The notes: a model not told the origin generated them from the letters alone. A DNA stretch of 64,000 nucleotides from UBA1227 sp045629305 (GCA_045629305.1 JAZQQZ010000019.1:72050-136049); one strand, 5' to 3'. Shown: positions 24,795-33,998, counted from the stretch's first letter. Numbers and translations are program-made.

Positions 24795-25883
24795 TTATTT
24801 CTCAGTATGCTCTGCTTCAAATTCTTTCATGAATGCAACGAGCTTCTCTACGCCTTCAACTGGCATAGCGTTGTAGATGGATGCACGCATACCACCAACT
24901 GAACGGTGACCCTTGATGTTGATGAGGCCGTTCTCTGTGCAGGCTTTGATAAATTCTGCATTGAGTTCATCAGAATCTGTAACGAAAGGAACGTTCATGA
25001 GAGAGCGGTCTTTCGCAACTACTGTTCCCTTGAACATCTTAGACTCATCAAGGAAATCGTAGAGCAACTTAGCTTTCGCTTCGTTGCGACGCTTCATAGC
25101 ATCAAGACCGCCGAGCTTCTCGATCCACTCAAGAACGAGCTTGCAGATGTAGATGTTGTAGCAAGGTGGTGTATTGTAGAGAGATTCATTCTCAGCCATG
25201 AGTGTGTAGTCAAGCATTGATGGTGTATAGTCACGAGCTTTGCCGAGAAGATCCTCGCGGATGATACAAATTGTGAGGCCGGCAGGAGCAACGTTCTTCT
25301 GAGCGCCGCCATATACCATGCCGAACTTCGTCACATCAAGTGGCTCAGAGAGGAAGCATGAAGAGATGTCGGCGATAATAGGAACGTTGCCGGCCTCTGG
25401 AAGCTTTCTCATGATATTGCCGTGAACTGTCTCGTTGAGACATACATATACGTAGTCAGCGTCTGGACGAAGTTCCTCTTTAGGAACATCTGGAACGCAG
25501 CTAAAGTTCTGCTCTTTAGATGTAGCAACAACTTTAACGTCGCCATACTTCTGAGCCTCTTTCATAGCTTTGTTGGACCACTGACCTGATACTACATAGT
25601 CAGCCTTGCCTGAACCGTTCATGAAGTTCATAGGGATTGCTGCGAACTGAGTGGAAGCACCACCCTGAAGGAAGAGAACCTTGTAGTTATCTGGGATGTT
25701 CATAAGCTCGCGAAGGAGAGCCTCGGCGCCCTTGATGATTGCGTCGTACTCTTTACTTCTGTGGGACATCTCCATAACTGATTCGCCAGTGCCCTCATAG
25801 TCGAGCATCTCAGCTGCTGCTTTATTCAAAACTGATTCAGGGAGCATTGATGGTCCTGCTGAAAAATTATAAACTCTAGCCAT
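24795..25883 (-). CDS. serC: Phosphoserine aminotransferase
   Basis: SerC is a PLP-dependent class V aminotransferase that converts 3-phosphohydroxypyruvate plus glutamate to phosphoserine. The 362-residue protein begins MARVYNFSAGPSMLPESVL, the classic SerC N-terminus. It contains FLQGGASTQFAAIPMN, the PLP-lysine segment MVYGGAQKNVAPAGLTI, and the C-terminal GHRSVGGMRASIYNA, all diagnostic. The start at 25883 follows a GGAGG site; an in-frame opening to 25967 runs through the promoter and is rejected. It is the first gene of the serC-serA operon. Confidence 0.97.
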   Translation of the reverse strand: MARVYNFSAGPSMLPESVLNKAAAEMLDYEGTGESVMEMSHRSKEYDAIIKGAEALLRELMNIPDNYKVLFLQGGASTQFAAIPMNFMNGSGKADYVVSGQWSNKAMKEAQKYGDVKVVATSKEQNFSCVPDVPKEELRPDADYVYVCLNETVHGNIMRKLPEAGNVPIIADISSCFLSEPLDVTKFGMVYGGAQKNVAPAGLTICIIREDLLGKARDYTPSMLDYTLMAENESLYNTPPCYNIYICKLVLEWIEKLGGLDAMKRRNEAKAKLLYDFLDESKMFKGTVVAKDRSLMNVPFVTDSDELNAEFIKACTENGLINIKGHRSVGGMRASIYNAMPVEGVEKLVAFMKEFEAEHTEK

Positions 25884-25926
25884 TTTAATACCTCCGGCGA
25901 TATACGCCATATAAATTACAATGGTT

Positions 25927-25955
25927 ATTATATATTTGTAATAATATAAAGTCAA
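25927..25955 (-). promoter_or_regulatory. Sigma-A promoter for serC-serA
   Basis: On the minus strand, TTGACT (25955-25950) and TATAAT (25932-25927) are separated by exactly 17 bases, about 40 bases upstream of the serC start. Confidence 0.78.
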
Positions 25956-26013
25956 TAGATTTGACATAAATTTAACAAACTTTTATCGAAATATGATGAT
26001 TTTGCCCGAAAAG

Positions 26014-26059
26014 TTGTTATATTTTTTAACAATTAAAGTTAAATCTATTTTTAACTTTA
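26014..26059. promoter_or_regulatory. Two adjacent AT-rich dyads upstream of the teichoic-acid transferase gene
   Basis: TTGTTA (26014-26019) and TAACAA (26027-26032) form one inverted repeat. TAAAGTTAAA (26034-26043) and TTTAACTTTA (26050-26059) form a second, with perfect 10-bp arms. They occupy the 248-base gap between serC and the gene at 26132. No convincing promoter for that gene was found. They may be operators or RNA hairpins. Confidence 0.45.
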
Positions 26060-26131
26060 CAAGATTATTGAAGAAATAAAGAAAAAATGATAAAATTTTA
26101 TTACTATTTTATTAGTATTAGGGAATGTGAA

Positions 26132-28804
26132 ATGATGAAAAATGACTGGCTTTTTTCTGTAATTATTCCAGTTTATAATTCAGAAAAATATATTGAGGAT
26201 GCTATCGGTAGCATTGTTAATCAGACAATTGGATTTTCGGAAAACATTCAATTGATCCTCATTAACGATGGAAGCACTGATGGCTCAGAGGCAATTTGTC
26301 GAAAATTTGAAAAGCAGTATCCTTCTAATATTAAGTATATATATAAAGAAAATGGCGGAGCTTCTAGCGCCAGAAATCTTGGTCTTACTTATGTCGAGGG
26401 TAAATATTTGGCGTTTCTTGATTCCGATGACTTATGGGCTGAAGATGCCTTCGAGAAAGCATATAGTTTTTTCAAAGCCAATGATGTATCTATTATTGGC
26501 TGTCGCATGGAAAGATTCGGCTTTGTGGATGAAGAGCATATAATGAACGCAAAGTTTAAGGACTTTGATATGCAGGTTGTGGATTTAGAAAGTTCGCCTT
26601 TCTCCCTTCAAACTACAATCGGTAATTGCATTATAAAATTTGATGTGATAGGCGATCAAAAGAAATTTGTCGAAGATATTTCAATGTCTGAAGACACATT
26701 GTTCGTCAATGAAATATTGCTCGACACTTTAGAATATGGTCTTGATTCAGAAATAGTCTATTATTATCGCAAAAGGGAAGATCATACCTCTTTAACTGAT
26801 AGCATTTCCTTGAAAACAATCTTTGACAATCTCTCTGTATGCAATCGTTTGATTTCATTGTCACAAAGCAAATATGGCGAAATTAAAAGATTTGTACAAT
26901 CTCAAGTTCTATATATCATAAGATGGCAGATATTTAAAATATCTCCTGTTAAGTTCTCAAAAGAGGATGAAACTAAGTGGATACAGTCCATAAATGGTTT
27001 ATTACAATTTGTAGATGATGATATCATCTGTAATGCGCCATGGATGAAATATAAGCACAAACTTCAAACTCTAAGATTTAAATATGTTGATTTCGAGGAG
27101 AAATTGGAGATTAGAGAACCAGGTTCAATATATATCGGTGATGAAAAGGTAGTTGATTTTACCAATTATTATCTCTTTAGCGTTGGTAACATAGACTTAA
27201 AAGATAATAAGCTTCATCTCGATGGATATACTAATTTCTCTTGTATTTCAAAAGATTTCTCTCTGTTTTGCATTGATGAAGAATCTGGAGAAAAATACGA
27301 GGCTTCATTGTATCGCTTTACGAGATATGACGATATATTAATAACAGGCAAATTAGTAAATGAATACTATAGATTCGAATTTGATTTTCCAATAAAGCAA
27401 GGCACATCGATTTCTTTTTATGTTAGATTCAATAATTTGTCAGATAAGGAGTACCAATTAAATCCAGCTTTTAGAAAGTATGCACTTCTTGATAGAAGCA
27501 TCAGATCCTCATATACGGTTTTAGATAAGTACATTCTTAAATATGCCGGTAAAAAATTATTGGTAATCCCTTACAGATTTAGAACTCATCTTATTTCGGA
27601 ACTTCGTAGGACTTTAGGAATAATAAGAAGCACTAAATATTCTAACAATATAAAAGGCAACTATATATTACTTAGGTGGTTAGTCTTCATAAAATCTATA
27701 TTTAGCAAGAAGAAACCATGGCTATTTATGGATAAAGAATGGTCTGCTGGAGATAATGCAGAGAATTTGTATAGATACGCATGTAAGACGAACCAAAAGG
27801 ATAAGTTGTGGTTCGCAATACAGAAAAACAGTGATTACTATAAGCAAGTAAAAGAATATGGAAATGTTGTAGAGCCGTATTCGTTTAAGTATAAGATCAT
27901 TTTCTTAAGATCAAGATTTATGATTTCATCGAGGACAGAATATGCAGTAAGAAATCCATTCGGTGATGAAAGAGACTTAGTCAAAGATCTTATTCATCAT
28001 GATTTCGTATATTTGACTCATGGTACATTGTTCGGTGACTTATCCAAAATGCTCAATCGTTTGGAGACAAATATTTCTTTATATGCAATCAGTGCTTATT
28101 GTGAATACGACAATCTCGTGTCAGATGCATATGGATATACTGAGAAGGAAGTAAAGCTCCTTGGAATGGCAAGATATGATGGATATAATCAAGGAAACAC
28201 TATCCGTAAAATTGCCTTTTTACCAACATGGAGATCCAATATTGCGGGAAAGGTTATACCAGGCACAACAGAAAGAGTGTATAACGAGTATTTCTGCAAT
28301 ACGGATTATTGTAAGTTCTATAATTCGCTTATAGGTAATGAGAAGTTACTTGACTGTATGCGCCGTAATGGCTACGTGGGAGAGTTCTATGTTCATCCAG
28401 CTTTTGAAAAGCAAGCAGCTGATTTTAAAGGCAATGAAGTTATAACTGTAGGCTCAAGCGTGGCAAATTATGAGGAAGTATTGAGCCAGTCAGCATTGCT
28501 GGTAACAGATTTCTCTGGTGTTGGATTTGATTTTGGTTATCAGAGAAAACCTATTGTTTATCCGCACTTTGATTCAATATTTACCAATGATCATACGTAT
28601 GGCGAAGAATCATATTTCAGTTATGAAGATGAAGGATTTGGTCCAGTAACATATGATTTAGAAAGTACAGTTGATGCAATTGTTCACTACATAGAGAATG
28701 ATTGTGCTTTAGAAGACGAGTATAAGAAGCGTGCAGATAAATTCTTCCCGTTCTCGGATTATAACAATTGTCAAAGAATATATGATGAAATAATGAAACT
28801 TTAA
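26132..28804 (+). CDS. Bifunctional GT2 glycosyltransferase / CDP-glycerol glycerophosphotransferase (TagF-like)
   Basis: This 890-residue enzyme is probably involved in teichoic-acid-like wall or surface glycopolymer synthesis. The N-terminal GT-A domain (about 1-210) has FSVIIPVYNSEKYIEDAIGS, LILINDGSTDGSEAI, GGASSARNLG and the DxD-type LDSDDLW. A beta-rich linker (about 330-450) follows. The C-terminal domain (about 520-885) matches CDP-glycerol glycerophosphotransferases: YLTHGTLFGDLSKML, FLPTWRSN and LLVTDFSGVGFDFGYQRKP followed by IVYPHF. Base composition is visibly more AT-rich than its neighbours and the gene stands alone between terminators, which hints at lateral acquisition. The start at 26132 is favoured by AGGGA upstream; ATG 26087 is in frame but has no ribosome-binding site. 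Confidence 0.87.
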   Translation: MMKNDWLFSVIIPVYNSEKYIEDAIGSIVNQTIGFSENIQLILINDGSTDGSEAICRKFEKQYPSNIKYIYKENGGASSARNLGLTYVEGKYLAFLDSDDLWAEDAFEKAYSFFKANDVSIIGCRMERFGFVDEEHIMNAKFKDFDMQVVDLESSPFSLQTTIGNCIIKFDVIGDQKKFVEDISMSEDTLFVNEILLDTLEYGLDSEIVYYYRKREDHTSLTDSISLKTIFDNLSVCNRLISLSQSKYGEIKRFVQSQVLYIIRWQIFKISPVKFSKEDETKWIQSINGLLQFVDDDIICNAPWMKYKHKLQTLRFKYVDFEEKLEIREPGSIYIGDEKVVDFTNYYLFSVGNIDLKDNKLHLDGYTNFSCISKDFSLFCIDEESGEKYEASLYRFTRYDDILITGKLVNEYYRFEFDFPIKQGTSISFYVRFNNLSDKEYQLNPAFRKYALLDRSIRSSYTVLDKYILKYAGKKLLVIPYRFRTHLISELRRTLGIIRSTKYSNNIKGNYILLRWLVFIKSIFSKKKPWLFMDKEWSAGDNAENLYRYACKTNQKDKLWFAIQKNSDYYKQVKEYGNVVEPYSFKYKIIFLRSRFMISSRTEYAVRNPFGDERDLVKDLIHHDFVYLTHGTLFGDLSKMLNRLETNISLYAISAYCEYDNLVSDAYGYTEKEVKLLGMARYDGYNQGNTIRKIAFLPTWRSNIAGKVIPGTTERVYNEYFCNTDYCKFYNSLIGNEKLLDCMRRNGYVGEFYVHPAFEKQAADFKGNEVITVGSSVANYEEVLSQSALLVTDFSGVGFDFGYQRKPIVYPHFDSIFTNDHTYGEESYFSYEDEGFGPVTYDLESTVDAIVHYIENDCALEDEYKKRADKFFPFSDYNNCQRIYDEIMKL

Positions 28805-28822
28805 TAGTAGACAAAACAAAAG

Positions 28823-28846
28823 GCCCTCCAGGTTTCCCTGGAGGGC
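28823..28846. terminator. Bidirectional terminator
   Basis: GCCCTCCAGG (28823-28832) pairs with CCTGGAGGGC (28837-28846). On the minus strand the stem is followed by CTTTTGTTTTG, a good end for the rnf operon. The plus-strand T-run is weaker. Confidence 0.85.
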
Positions 28847-28866
28847 GTATTTGTTGAATGAATTGA

Positions 28867-29679
28867 TTATGCGTTGCAACCAAGTGTAACGAGTTCAAGG
28901 CAGTGCTTTGGACAGCCTTCAACGCACTTGTTACAACCTGTGCACTTGTCGTAGTCAACTGTTGCATTGTTGTTCTCAACATGAATTGCGTCGAACTCAC
29001 AAGCCTTAACGCACTTCATACAACCGATACAACCAACTGTGCACTGCTTGCTTGTAAGGTTACCCTTATCCTTGTTCATACAGAAGTTAACTGTCTTCTT
29101 CTCATAGAGAGGAACAAGATCAATGATGCCCTTAGGGCAAGTCTTAATACATACCTTACATGCTTTACAAGCAAGTGGATTGACAACAGCAATGCCGTCC
29201 TTGAGCTCGAGAGCGCCATAAGGACAAGCCTTTACGCAGTCGCCAAGACCAAGACAACCATAGTTACAAGCCTTAGGACCACCGTAGAGCTGAGCTGCTG
29301 TTTTACAACTTAAGTCGCCAACATAATTCATAGAATTTTCGCACTTGTCTGGTGTGCCGTGGCACATAACAACTGCTGTCATTGGCTTCATGTCACCAGC
29401 TGCAAGACCCATAATCTCTGCAATTGCTGCAGCACAGTCAGGGCCGCCTGGTGCACAGAGTGTGCAGTCTGTGCAGTCGCCCTTAGAAAGAGCGCCAGCG
29501 TAACCAGCACAACCTGAATATCCGCAAGCACCACAGTTAGCGCCTGCAAGTACTTCCTGAATTGCTTCCGCTTTCTCATCTACTGGAACTGCCATTACGA
29601 TTGATGCAATAGCAAGGATGAGACCGAGCACAAGACCGACAACGGAAACAATAATTACAGCCAAAATAATTGGATTCAT
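28867..29679 (-). CDS. rnfB: Rnf complex ferredoxin-like subunit RnfB
   Basis: RnfB accepts electrons from reduced ferredoxin at the cytoplasmic face of the Rnf complex. The 270-residue protein starts with a membrane helix (about 3-30). It then has the four-cysteine motif GANCGACGYSGCAGYAG through CAPGGPDC, and several 4Fe-4S motifs: CLGLGDCVKACP, CKACKVCIKTCP, CIGCMKCVKAC and CTGCNKCVEGCP. The long ferredoxin-rich C-terminus is the clostridial type. It is the last gene of the operon, 18 bases after rnfA, as in other clostridia (order CDGEAB). Confidence 0.96.
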   Translation of the reverse strand: MNPIILAVIIVSVVGLVLGLILAIASIVMAVPVDEKAEAIQEVLAGANCGACGYSGCAGYAGALSKGDCTDCTLCAPGGPDCAAAIAEIMGLAAGDMKPMTAVVMCHGTPDKCENSMNYVGDLSCKTAAQLYGGPKACNYGCLGLGDCVKACPYGALELKDGIAVVNPLACKACKVCIKTCPKGIIDLVPLYEKKTVNFCMNKDKGNLTSKQCTVGCIGCMKCVKACEFDAIHVENNNATVDYDKCTGCNKCVEGCPKHCLELVTLGCNA

Positions 29680-29697
29680 ATAATTTCCCTACCTTTC

Positions 29698-30294
29698 TTA
29701 TGCACCGAAGATACCATCAACAAGACCTGTAAATCCGAGGAATGAACAAGCTGTGATAGCAGCGGCAACGAGTGTGATTGGAAGACCTTCCCAGAACTTA
29801 GGATACTCATTTCCTTCAAGTCTCTCACGAACGCCAGAGAACATGATCATAGCAACCATGAAACCGAGACCGCCACCGAGTGCGTTGATCATTGACTGCC
29901 AGAAATCATAACCGTTCTGAACGTTGAGCTGAACAACACCAAGTACTGCGCAGTTTGTTGTGATAAGAGGAAGGTAAACACCGAGAGCCTGATAGAGGCT
30001 TGGGATGTACTTCTTAAGAACGATCTCAACGAACTGAACAAGACCAGCGATAACGAGAATCTGAACGATTGTCTCAAGATAAGCAATATCCTTAGCTTCG
30101 AGAAGTTTATTAAGTGGATATGTTGCTGCTGTTGCAAGCAACATTACGAAGATAACAGCTGCTGACATACCAACTGCTGTGTTTGTCTTCTTAGATACAC
30201 CAAGGAAAGGACAGATACCAAGGAACTTAGAAAGAATAAAGTTGTTGGTAGTGATTGCTGCGAGAAGTATAGAAACTAAACCTGTAATATACAT
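29698..30294 (-). CDS. rnfA: Rnf complex membrane subunit RnfA
   Basis: This 198-residue integral membrane subunit of Rnf is homologous to NqrE and RsxA. It has six hydrophobic helices and the conserved cysteine-containing segments FLGICPFLGVSKK and LITTNCAVLGVVQLN. In known Rnf/Nqr structures the corresponding cysteines of RnfA and RnfE bind a shared intramembrane 2Fe-2S cluster. It overlaps rnfE by one base and so is translationally coupled. Confidence 0.96.
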   Translation of the reverse strand: MYITGLVSILLAAITTNNFILSKFLGICPFLGVSKKTNTAVGMSAAVIFVMLLATAATYPLNKLLEAKDIAYLETIVQILVIAGLVQFVEIVLKKYIPSLYQALGVYLPLITTNCAVLGVVQLNVQNGYDFWQSMINALGGGLGFMVAMIMFSGVRERLEGNEYPKFWEGLPITLVAAAITACSFLGFTGLVDGIFGA

Positions 30295-31040
30295 TATTCA
30301 GCACACTCCTTTCCGTCAGCGCGCATAGCGCAAGTTGCTGCCATTGGGCAAGCTTCGCAACCCTTAAGTTCTGCCTTAGGCTTGCCGTTCTTCTCGGCAA
30401 TCTTATTGGCACAAGCCATAAGAAGACCGAATGTGAAGAATCCGCCTGGAGCAAGGATGAAGATGAGGATTGGCTCAAGACCAATTGCAGAAAGAACATC
30501 TGTCTCACCGAGACCGAAGATGTCTGTTAAAGTTGTACCATATCCGAGAACCTTAAGTGTCAAGTTACCTGAACCGAAGAACTCACGGACAGCAGCCATA
30601 AGTGTAAGAGCGATTGTGAAACCAACGCCCATACCGATACCGTCAACTGCGGAAGCGATAACGCCATTCTTGTTAGCGAAACCTTCTGCACGGCCGAGGA
30701 TGATACAGTTAACAACGATAAGTGGAAGATAAATTCCGAGAGATGCATCAAGTGATGGTGCAAATGCCTTAACGAAGAGCTGTACGATCGTTACGAATGC
30801 TGCGATTACAACGATGTAGCAAGGAATACGTACCTTGTTAGGAATTACTTTTCTTAATGCTGAAATAACGATGTTAGAGCAAATAAGAACGATTGTAGCG
30901 GCAACGCCCATACCAATAGCGTTTTCAACTGATGTTGAAACGGCGAGAGTAGGGCAGGTACCGAGTACAAGACGGAGAACTGGGTTCTCCTTGATGAGGC
31001 CCTTAGAAAATTCCTGGCCTAAAGATTTCTTTTCAGCCAT
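30294..31040 (-). CDS. rnfE: Rnf complex membrane subunit RnfE, with cysteine-rich C-terminal tail
   Basis: This 248-residue integral membrane subunit is homologous to NqrD and RsxE and is the paralogue and partner of RnfA. The conserved cluster-ligand segments VLGTCPTLAVSTS and LIVVNCIILGRAEGFA are present, with about six membrane helices and an LAPGGFFTFGLLMA segment. The C-terminus carries an extra soluble tail with four cysteines in a CxxCx5Cx8C arrangement (228, 231, 237, 246), in GCEACPMAATC and GKEC. This could hold an additional metal site. The tail is the odd feature. Confidence 0.95.
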   Translation of the reverse strand: MAEKKSLGQEFSKGLIKENPVLRLVLGTCPTLAVSTSVENAIGMGVAATIVLICSNIVISALRKVIPNKVRIPCYIVVIAAFVTIVQLFVKAFAPSLDASLGIYLPLIVVNCIILGRAEGFANKNGVIASAVDGIGMGVGFTIALTLMAAVREFFGSGNLTLKVLGYGTTLTDIFGLGETDVLSAIGLEPILIFILAPGGFFTFGLLMACANKIAEKNGKPKAELKGCEACPMAATCAMRADGKECAE

Positions 31041-31630
31041 TAGTTCTCGCCTCCAATCTCTTCATACATATCAAGGGCAACGTTTACAGAGCTTGTAACA
31101 GCCTTAGATGTAATTGTTGCACTTGTGAGAGCGTTAATCTTGCCATCAGTAGTATCTTCCTGAGCAGCTTTGTCGCTCTTTACAACTGTAATATCACCTG
31201 ATTCGCCGATGAACTGTTTCTGGAACCATTCTTTACCAGCGTTCTGGCCAAGACCTGGAGTCTCATTAGAAATGTCACCTGGCTTAATTCCTGTGATTTT
31301 ACCTTCTGTGTCAACACCAACAGTTACTGCAACGTCTCCGCCGTAACCCTTGGCTTCACCAATTGTGTTAAATACATAACCGATTGTTGCGCCGTTTGCA
31401 TCAACGCCTTCATAGTAATCAGTTACTTTGTCGCCATCCATATCTACTTCCTTAAACTCTTTAGCTTCAGGAAGAACAGCTACACGAGCGGAAGCCTCAG
31501 AGAGAGCTGTCTGCTCAGCAATCTTATCAACAGTAATGCTGTTAACAAGGGCAAGAAGGAATGTAGCTACAAGACAGATAACGAAGAGAGAGACTGTAGG
31601 GACTAAAATGTCTTTTGGATTCATTTTCAT
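31040..31630 (-). CDS. rnfG: Rnf complex FMN-binding subunit RnfG
   Basis: This 196-residue subunit carries covalent FMN attached to a threonine on the extracytoplasmic side. One N-terminal helix (about 9-32) is followed by an FMN-binding domain with GYGGDVAVTVGVD, ETPGLGQNAGKEWF and the C-terminal flavinylation site NALTSATITSKAV. The usual site reads D-x-x-S/T-G-A-T; here the Asp is Asn and the Gly is Ser, while the Ala-Thr is kept. The flavin would be attached by ApbE, encoded upstream in the same cluster. Confidence 0.95.
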   Translation of the reverse strand: MKMNPKDILVPTVSLFVICLVATFLLALVNSITVDKIAEQTALSEASARVAVLPEAKEFKEVDMDGDKVTDYYEGVDANGATIGYVFNTIGEAKGYGGDVAVTVGVDTEGKITGIKPGDISNETPGLGQNAGKEWFQKQFIGESGDITVVKSDKAAQEDTTDGKINALTSATITSKAVTSSVNVALDMYEEIGGEN

Positions 31631-32628
31631 TATTCAGCAGCCTCCTTCTTTTCTTTCTTTTCTTTTACAGCACCAAATACCATTGGCTTTGTAGCGTTCT
31701 CGATGAGAGGAGTAAAGATGTTCATAATGATGATTGAGAATGAAACACCCTCTGGAAGAGAACCGAAGAGTCTAATTACACAAGTGAGGAGACCGCAGCA
31801 TACTGCATAGATCCATTTGCCCTTATTGGTAATTGGAGATGTTGTATAGTCTGTTGCCATGAAGATAGCACCGATCATAAGGCCGCCACCAAGGAGCTCA
31901 TAAGCAACAGCTGTCATATCAAACTTAAATGCAATTGCCATGATAATAGCAACTGTACCGATATAAGCAACAGGGATGATAGGTGAGATAACCTTACGTA
32001 CGATAAGGTAAAGACCACCGAGAAGAAGAGCAAGAGCTGATACTTCACCGAGACATCCTGATGTTGTACCGATAAATAACTGCATGAGTGAAGGAGCACC
32101 GTCTGCGATACCATCCTTAAGAGTGATGAGACCCATTGGTGTAGCTCCTGTAACACCATCAACGTCCCAACCGATCTGGTTGAGGCCAGCATAACCTGCT
32201 GCTGCCATCTTTCCAGGGAAAGCAGAAAGAAGTACGATACGGCCGAGGAGTGCAGGGTTAACGAAGTTCTGGCCGATACCGCCGAACATCTGCTTAACTA
32301 CTACGATAGCTACAACTGCACCGAATGCTACTTCCCAAAGTGGAATGTTTGATGGAAGGTTATAAGCGAGAAGGAGACCAGTTACAACAGCTGAAAGATC
32401 GCCGATTGTCTGCTCACGCTTCATTGCTTTACGTGATAAGAATTCAGCAAGTACACAAGATGCAACTGAAACGAGAATTACAAAAAGTGCCTTTATTCCG
32501 AAAATGAAAATTGATGCGATACCTGCTGGAAGTAATGCGATGCATACATCGAGCATGATACCTGTTGTTGTTTCAGCAGATTTAACATGAGGTGATGCTG
32601 AAACGGTAAGCTTATTATTAAGTTCCAT
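31630..32628 (-). CDS. rnfD: Rnf complex membrane FMN subunit RnfD
   Basis: This 332-residue integral membrane subunit is homologous to NqrB and RsxD. It has about ten helices and the covalent FMN site VDGVTGATPMGLI, where the threonine before Pro accepts FMN. Other family segments are GGIGQNFVNPALLGRIVLL, GCLGEVSALALLLGG and ATDYTTSPITNKGKW. A Lys/Glu-rich cytoplasmic end closes the protein. It is coupled by one-base overlaps to rnfC upstream and rnfG downstream. Confidence 0.96.
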   Translation of the reverse strand: MELNNKLTVSASPHVKSAETTTGIMLDVCIALLPAGIASIFIFGIKALFVILVSVASCVLAEFLSRKAMKREQTIGDLSAVVTGLLLAYNLPSNIPLWEVAFGAVVAIVVVKQMFGGIGQNFVNPALLGRIVLLSAFPGKMAAAGYAGLNQIGWDVDGVTGATPMGLITLKDGIADGAPSLMQLFIGTTSGCLGEVSALALLLGGLYLIVRKVISPIIPVAYIGTVAIIMAIAFKFDMTAVAYELLGGGLMIGAIFMATDYTTSPITNKGKWIYAVCCGLLTCVIRLFGSLPEGVSFSIIIMNIFTPLIENATKPMVFGAVKEKKEKKEAAE

Positions 32629-33974
32629 TATTTAGCACTCTCCTCTCTAATTACTGCCTTAGCAAGACGCATGTACTGAACAAGTGGTCTGCCTGATGGA
32701 CAAGCATAAGCACAAGAACCGCATTCCATACATGTCATTGCGCCAGCTGCTGCACAACCTTCTGCATCCTTAAGATGAGCGCGAGTCTCAATCTTAGTTG
32801 GCATAAGGTTCATTGGACAAGCGTCTACGCAACGTCCGCAACGGATGCAAGCGCGAGTTGTCTTAACACGAACTGAATCGCCTGCGAAAGCAAGTACTGC
32901 GTTATTGTTCTTAAGAAGAGGAACATTGATATCGCAGAGTGCCATACCCATCATAGGGCCGCCACCGATTACCTTATAAGGTTCTGCCTTGAATCCGCCA
33001 CAGAACTCGATGATATCAGAAATCAATGTACCGATTGGTACTCTGATGTTCTTAGGCTCAGCGATTGCAGAACCATCAACTGTAAGTGAACGAGAAACAA
33101 GTGGTTTACCTGTCTTGAGATAACGACCGAGGAAAGAGACAGATGCTACGTTCATAACTACGCAACCTACATCTGATGGAAGCTTTCCAGGAGGAACCTC
33201 GCGACCTGTTACTGACTGGATGAGAACTTTTTCTGCACCCTGTGGGTAACGAGACTTGAGCATAACAAGCTTAACGCTGTCATCCCAGTCTGCATTGTCA
33301 GTTGCAACCTTCATGAGCTCTGTGAAAGCATCACTCTTGTTATCTTCGATAGCGATATAAACCTTCTCGAAGTTGCAGATCTCTTTGATAGCATAAACGC
33401 CAGAAAGAACATCCCAAGAGTTGTCTACGCACTCTCTGTGGTCAACTGTGATGAAAGGTTCGCACTCGGCAGCGTTGATGATAAGTGTATCAACTGTGCC
33501 CTCTTTAAATGCGAGCTTTACGTGTGTTGGGAAACCGGCACCGCCGAGACCAACAAGACCAGAAGCTCTAACTGCTTTAAGGAAGTCATCCTTTGAGTTA
33601 ATTTCTGGAGCCTTGATGCCTTCATAGAGGGCCATTTCTCCGTCTGATTCAATGGTAACTGCTGGTACCATTGAGCCGTTGGCTACTTTAACCGGACCTA
33701 CTGCTGTAACCTTACCAGAAACAGTAGCGTGGATTGGAGCACTTACAAACGCATCTGTGTCACCGATAACCTGGCCAATCTTGACCTCGTCACCGACTGC
33801 TACAGTTGGTGTGCAAGGAGCACCAATGTGCTGCTGCATTGGAAGGACTACTTTTGCAGGAGCTGGCATACGGACGATTTCTAATTTAGAAGTGTTCTTG
33901 TTGTGAGAAACGCGAACGCCGCCGTGACCTTTAGCTACTGGTTTAAGTACGCCTTCAATCTTTTCGTTTGCCAT
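32628..33974 (-). CDS. rnfC: Rnf complex NADH-binding subunit RnfC
   Basis: RnfC is the peripheral cytoplasmic subunit that binds FMN and NAD(H) and exchanges electrons with NAD. The 448-residue protein shows VLPMQQHIGAPCTPTVAVGD (lipoyl-like barrel), the FMN/NADH domain with GLVGLGGAGFPTHVKLA and INAAECEPFITVDHR, a SLBB region, and two 4Fe-4S motifs: CIRCGRCVDACPMNLMP and CMECGSCAYACPSGRP. An AGGAG site lies 8 bases before the ATG. It begins the rnfCDGEAB set. Confidence 0.97.
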   Translation of the reverse strand: MANEKIEGVLKPVAKGHGGVRVSHNKNTSKLEIVRMPAPAKVVLPMQQHIGAPCTPTVAVGDEVKIGQVIGDTDAFVSAPIHATVSGKVTAVGPVKVANGSMVPAVTIESDGEMALYEGIKAPEINSKDDFLKAVRASGLVGLGGAGFPTHVKLAFKEGTVDTLIINAAECEPFITVDHRECVDNSWDVLSGVYAIKEICNFEKVYIAIEDNKSDAFTELMKVATDNADWDDSVKLVMLKSRYPQGAEKVLIQSVTGREVPPGKLPSDVGCVVMNVASVSFLGRYLKTGKPLVSRSLTVDGSAIAEPKNIRVPIGTLISDIIEFCGGFKAEPYKVIGGGPMMGMALCDINVPLLKNNNAVLAFAGDSVRVKTTRACIRCGRCVDACPMNLMPTKIETRAHLKDAEGCAAAGAMTCMECGSCAYACPSGRPLVQYMRLAKAVIREESAK

Positions 33975-33998
33975 TCATTCAACTCCTCATTGGATTTC

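Noticed and set aside
25961..25997. Plus-strand TTGACA at 25961 as promoter of the TagF-like gene
   Set aside because: No -10 element occurs at 16-18 bases; the nearest TATGAT is 25 bases away.
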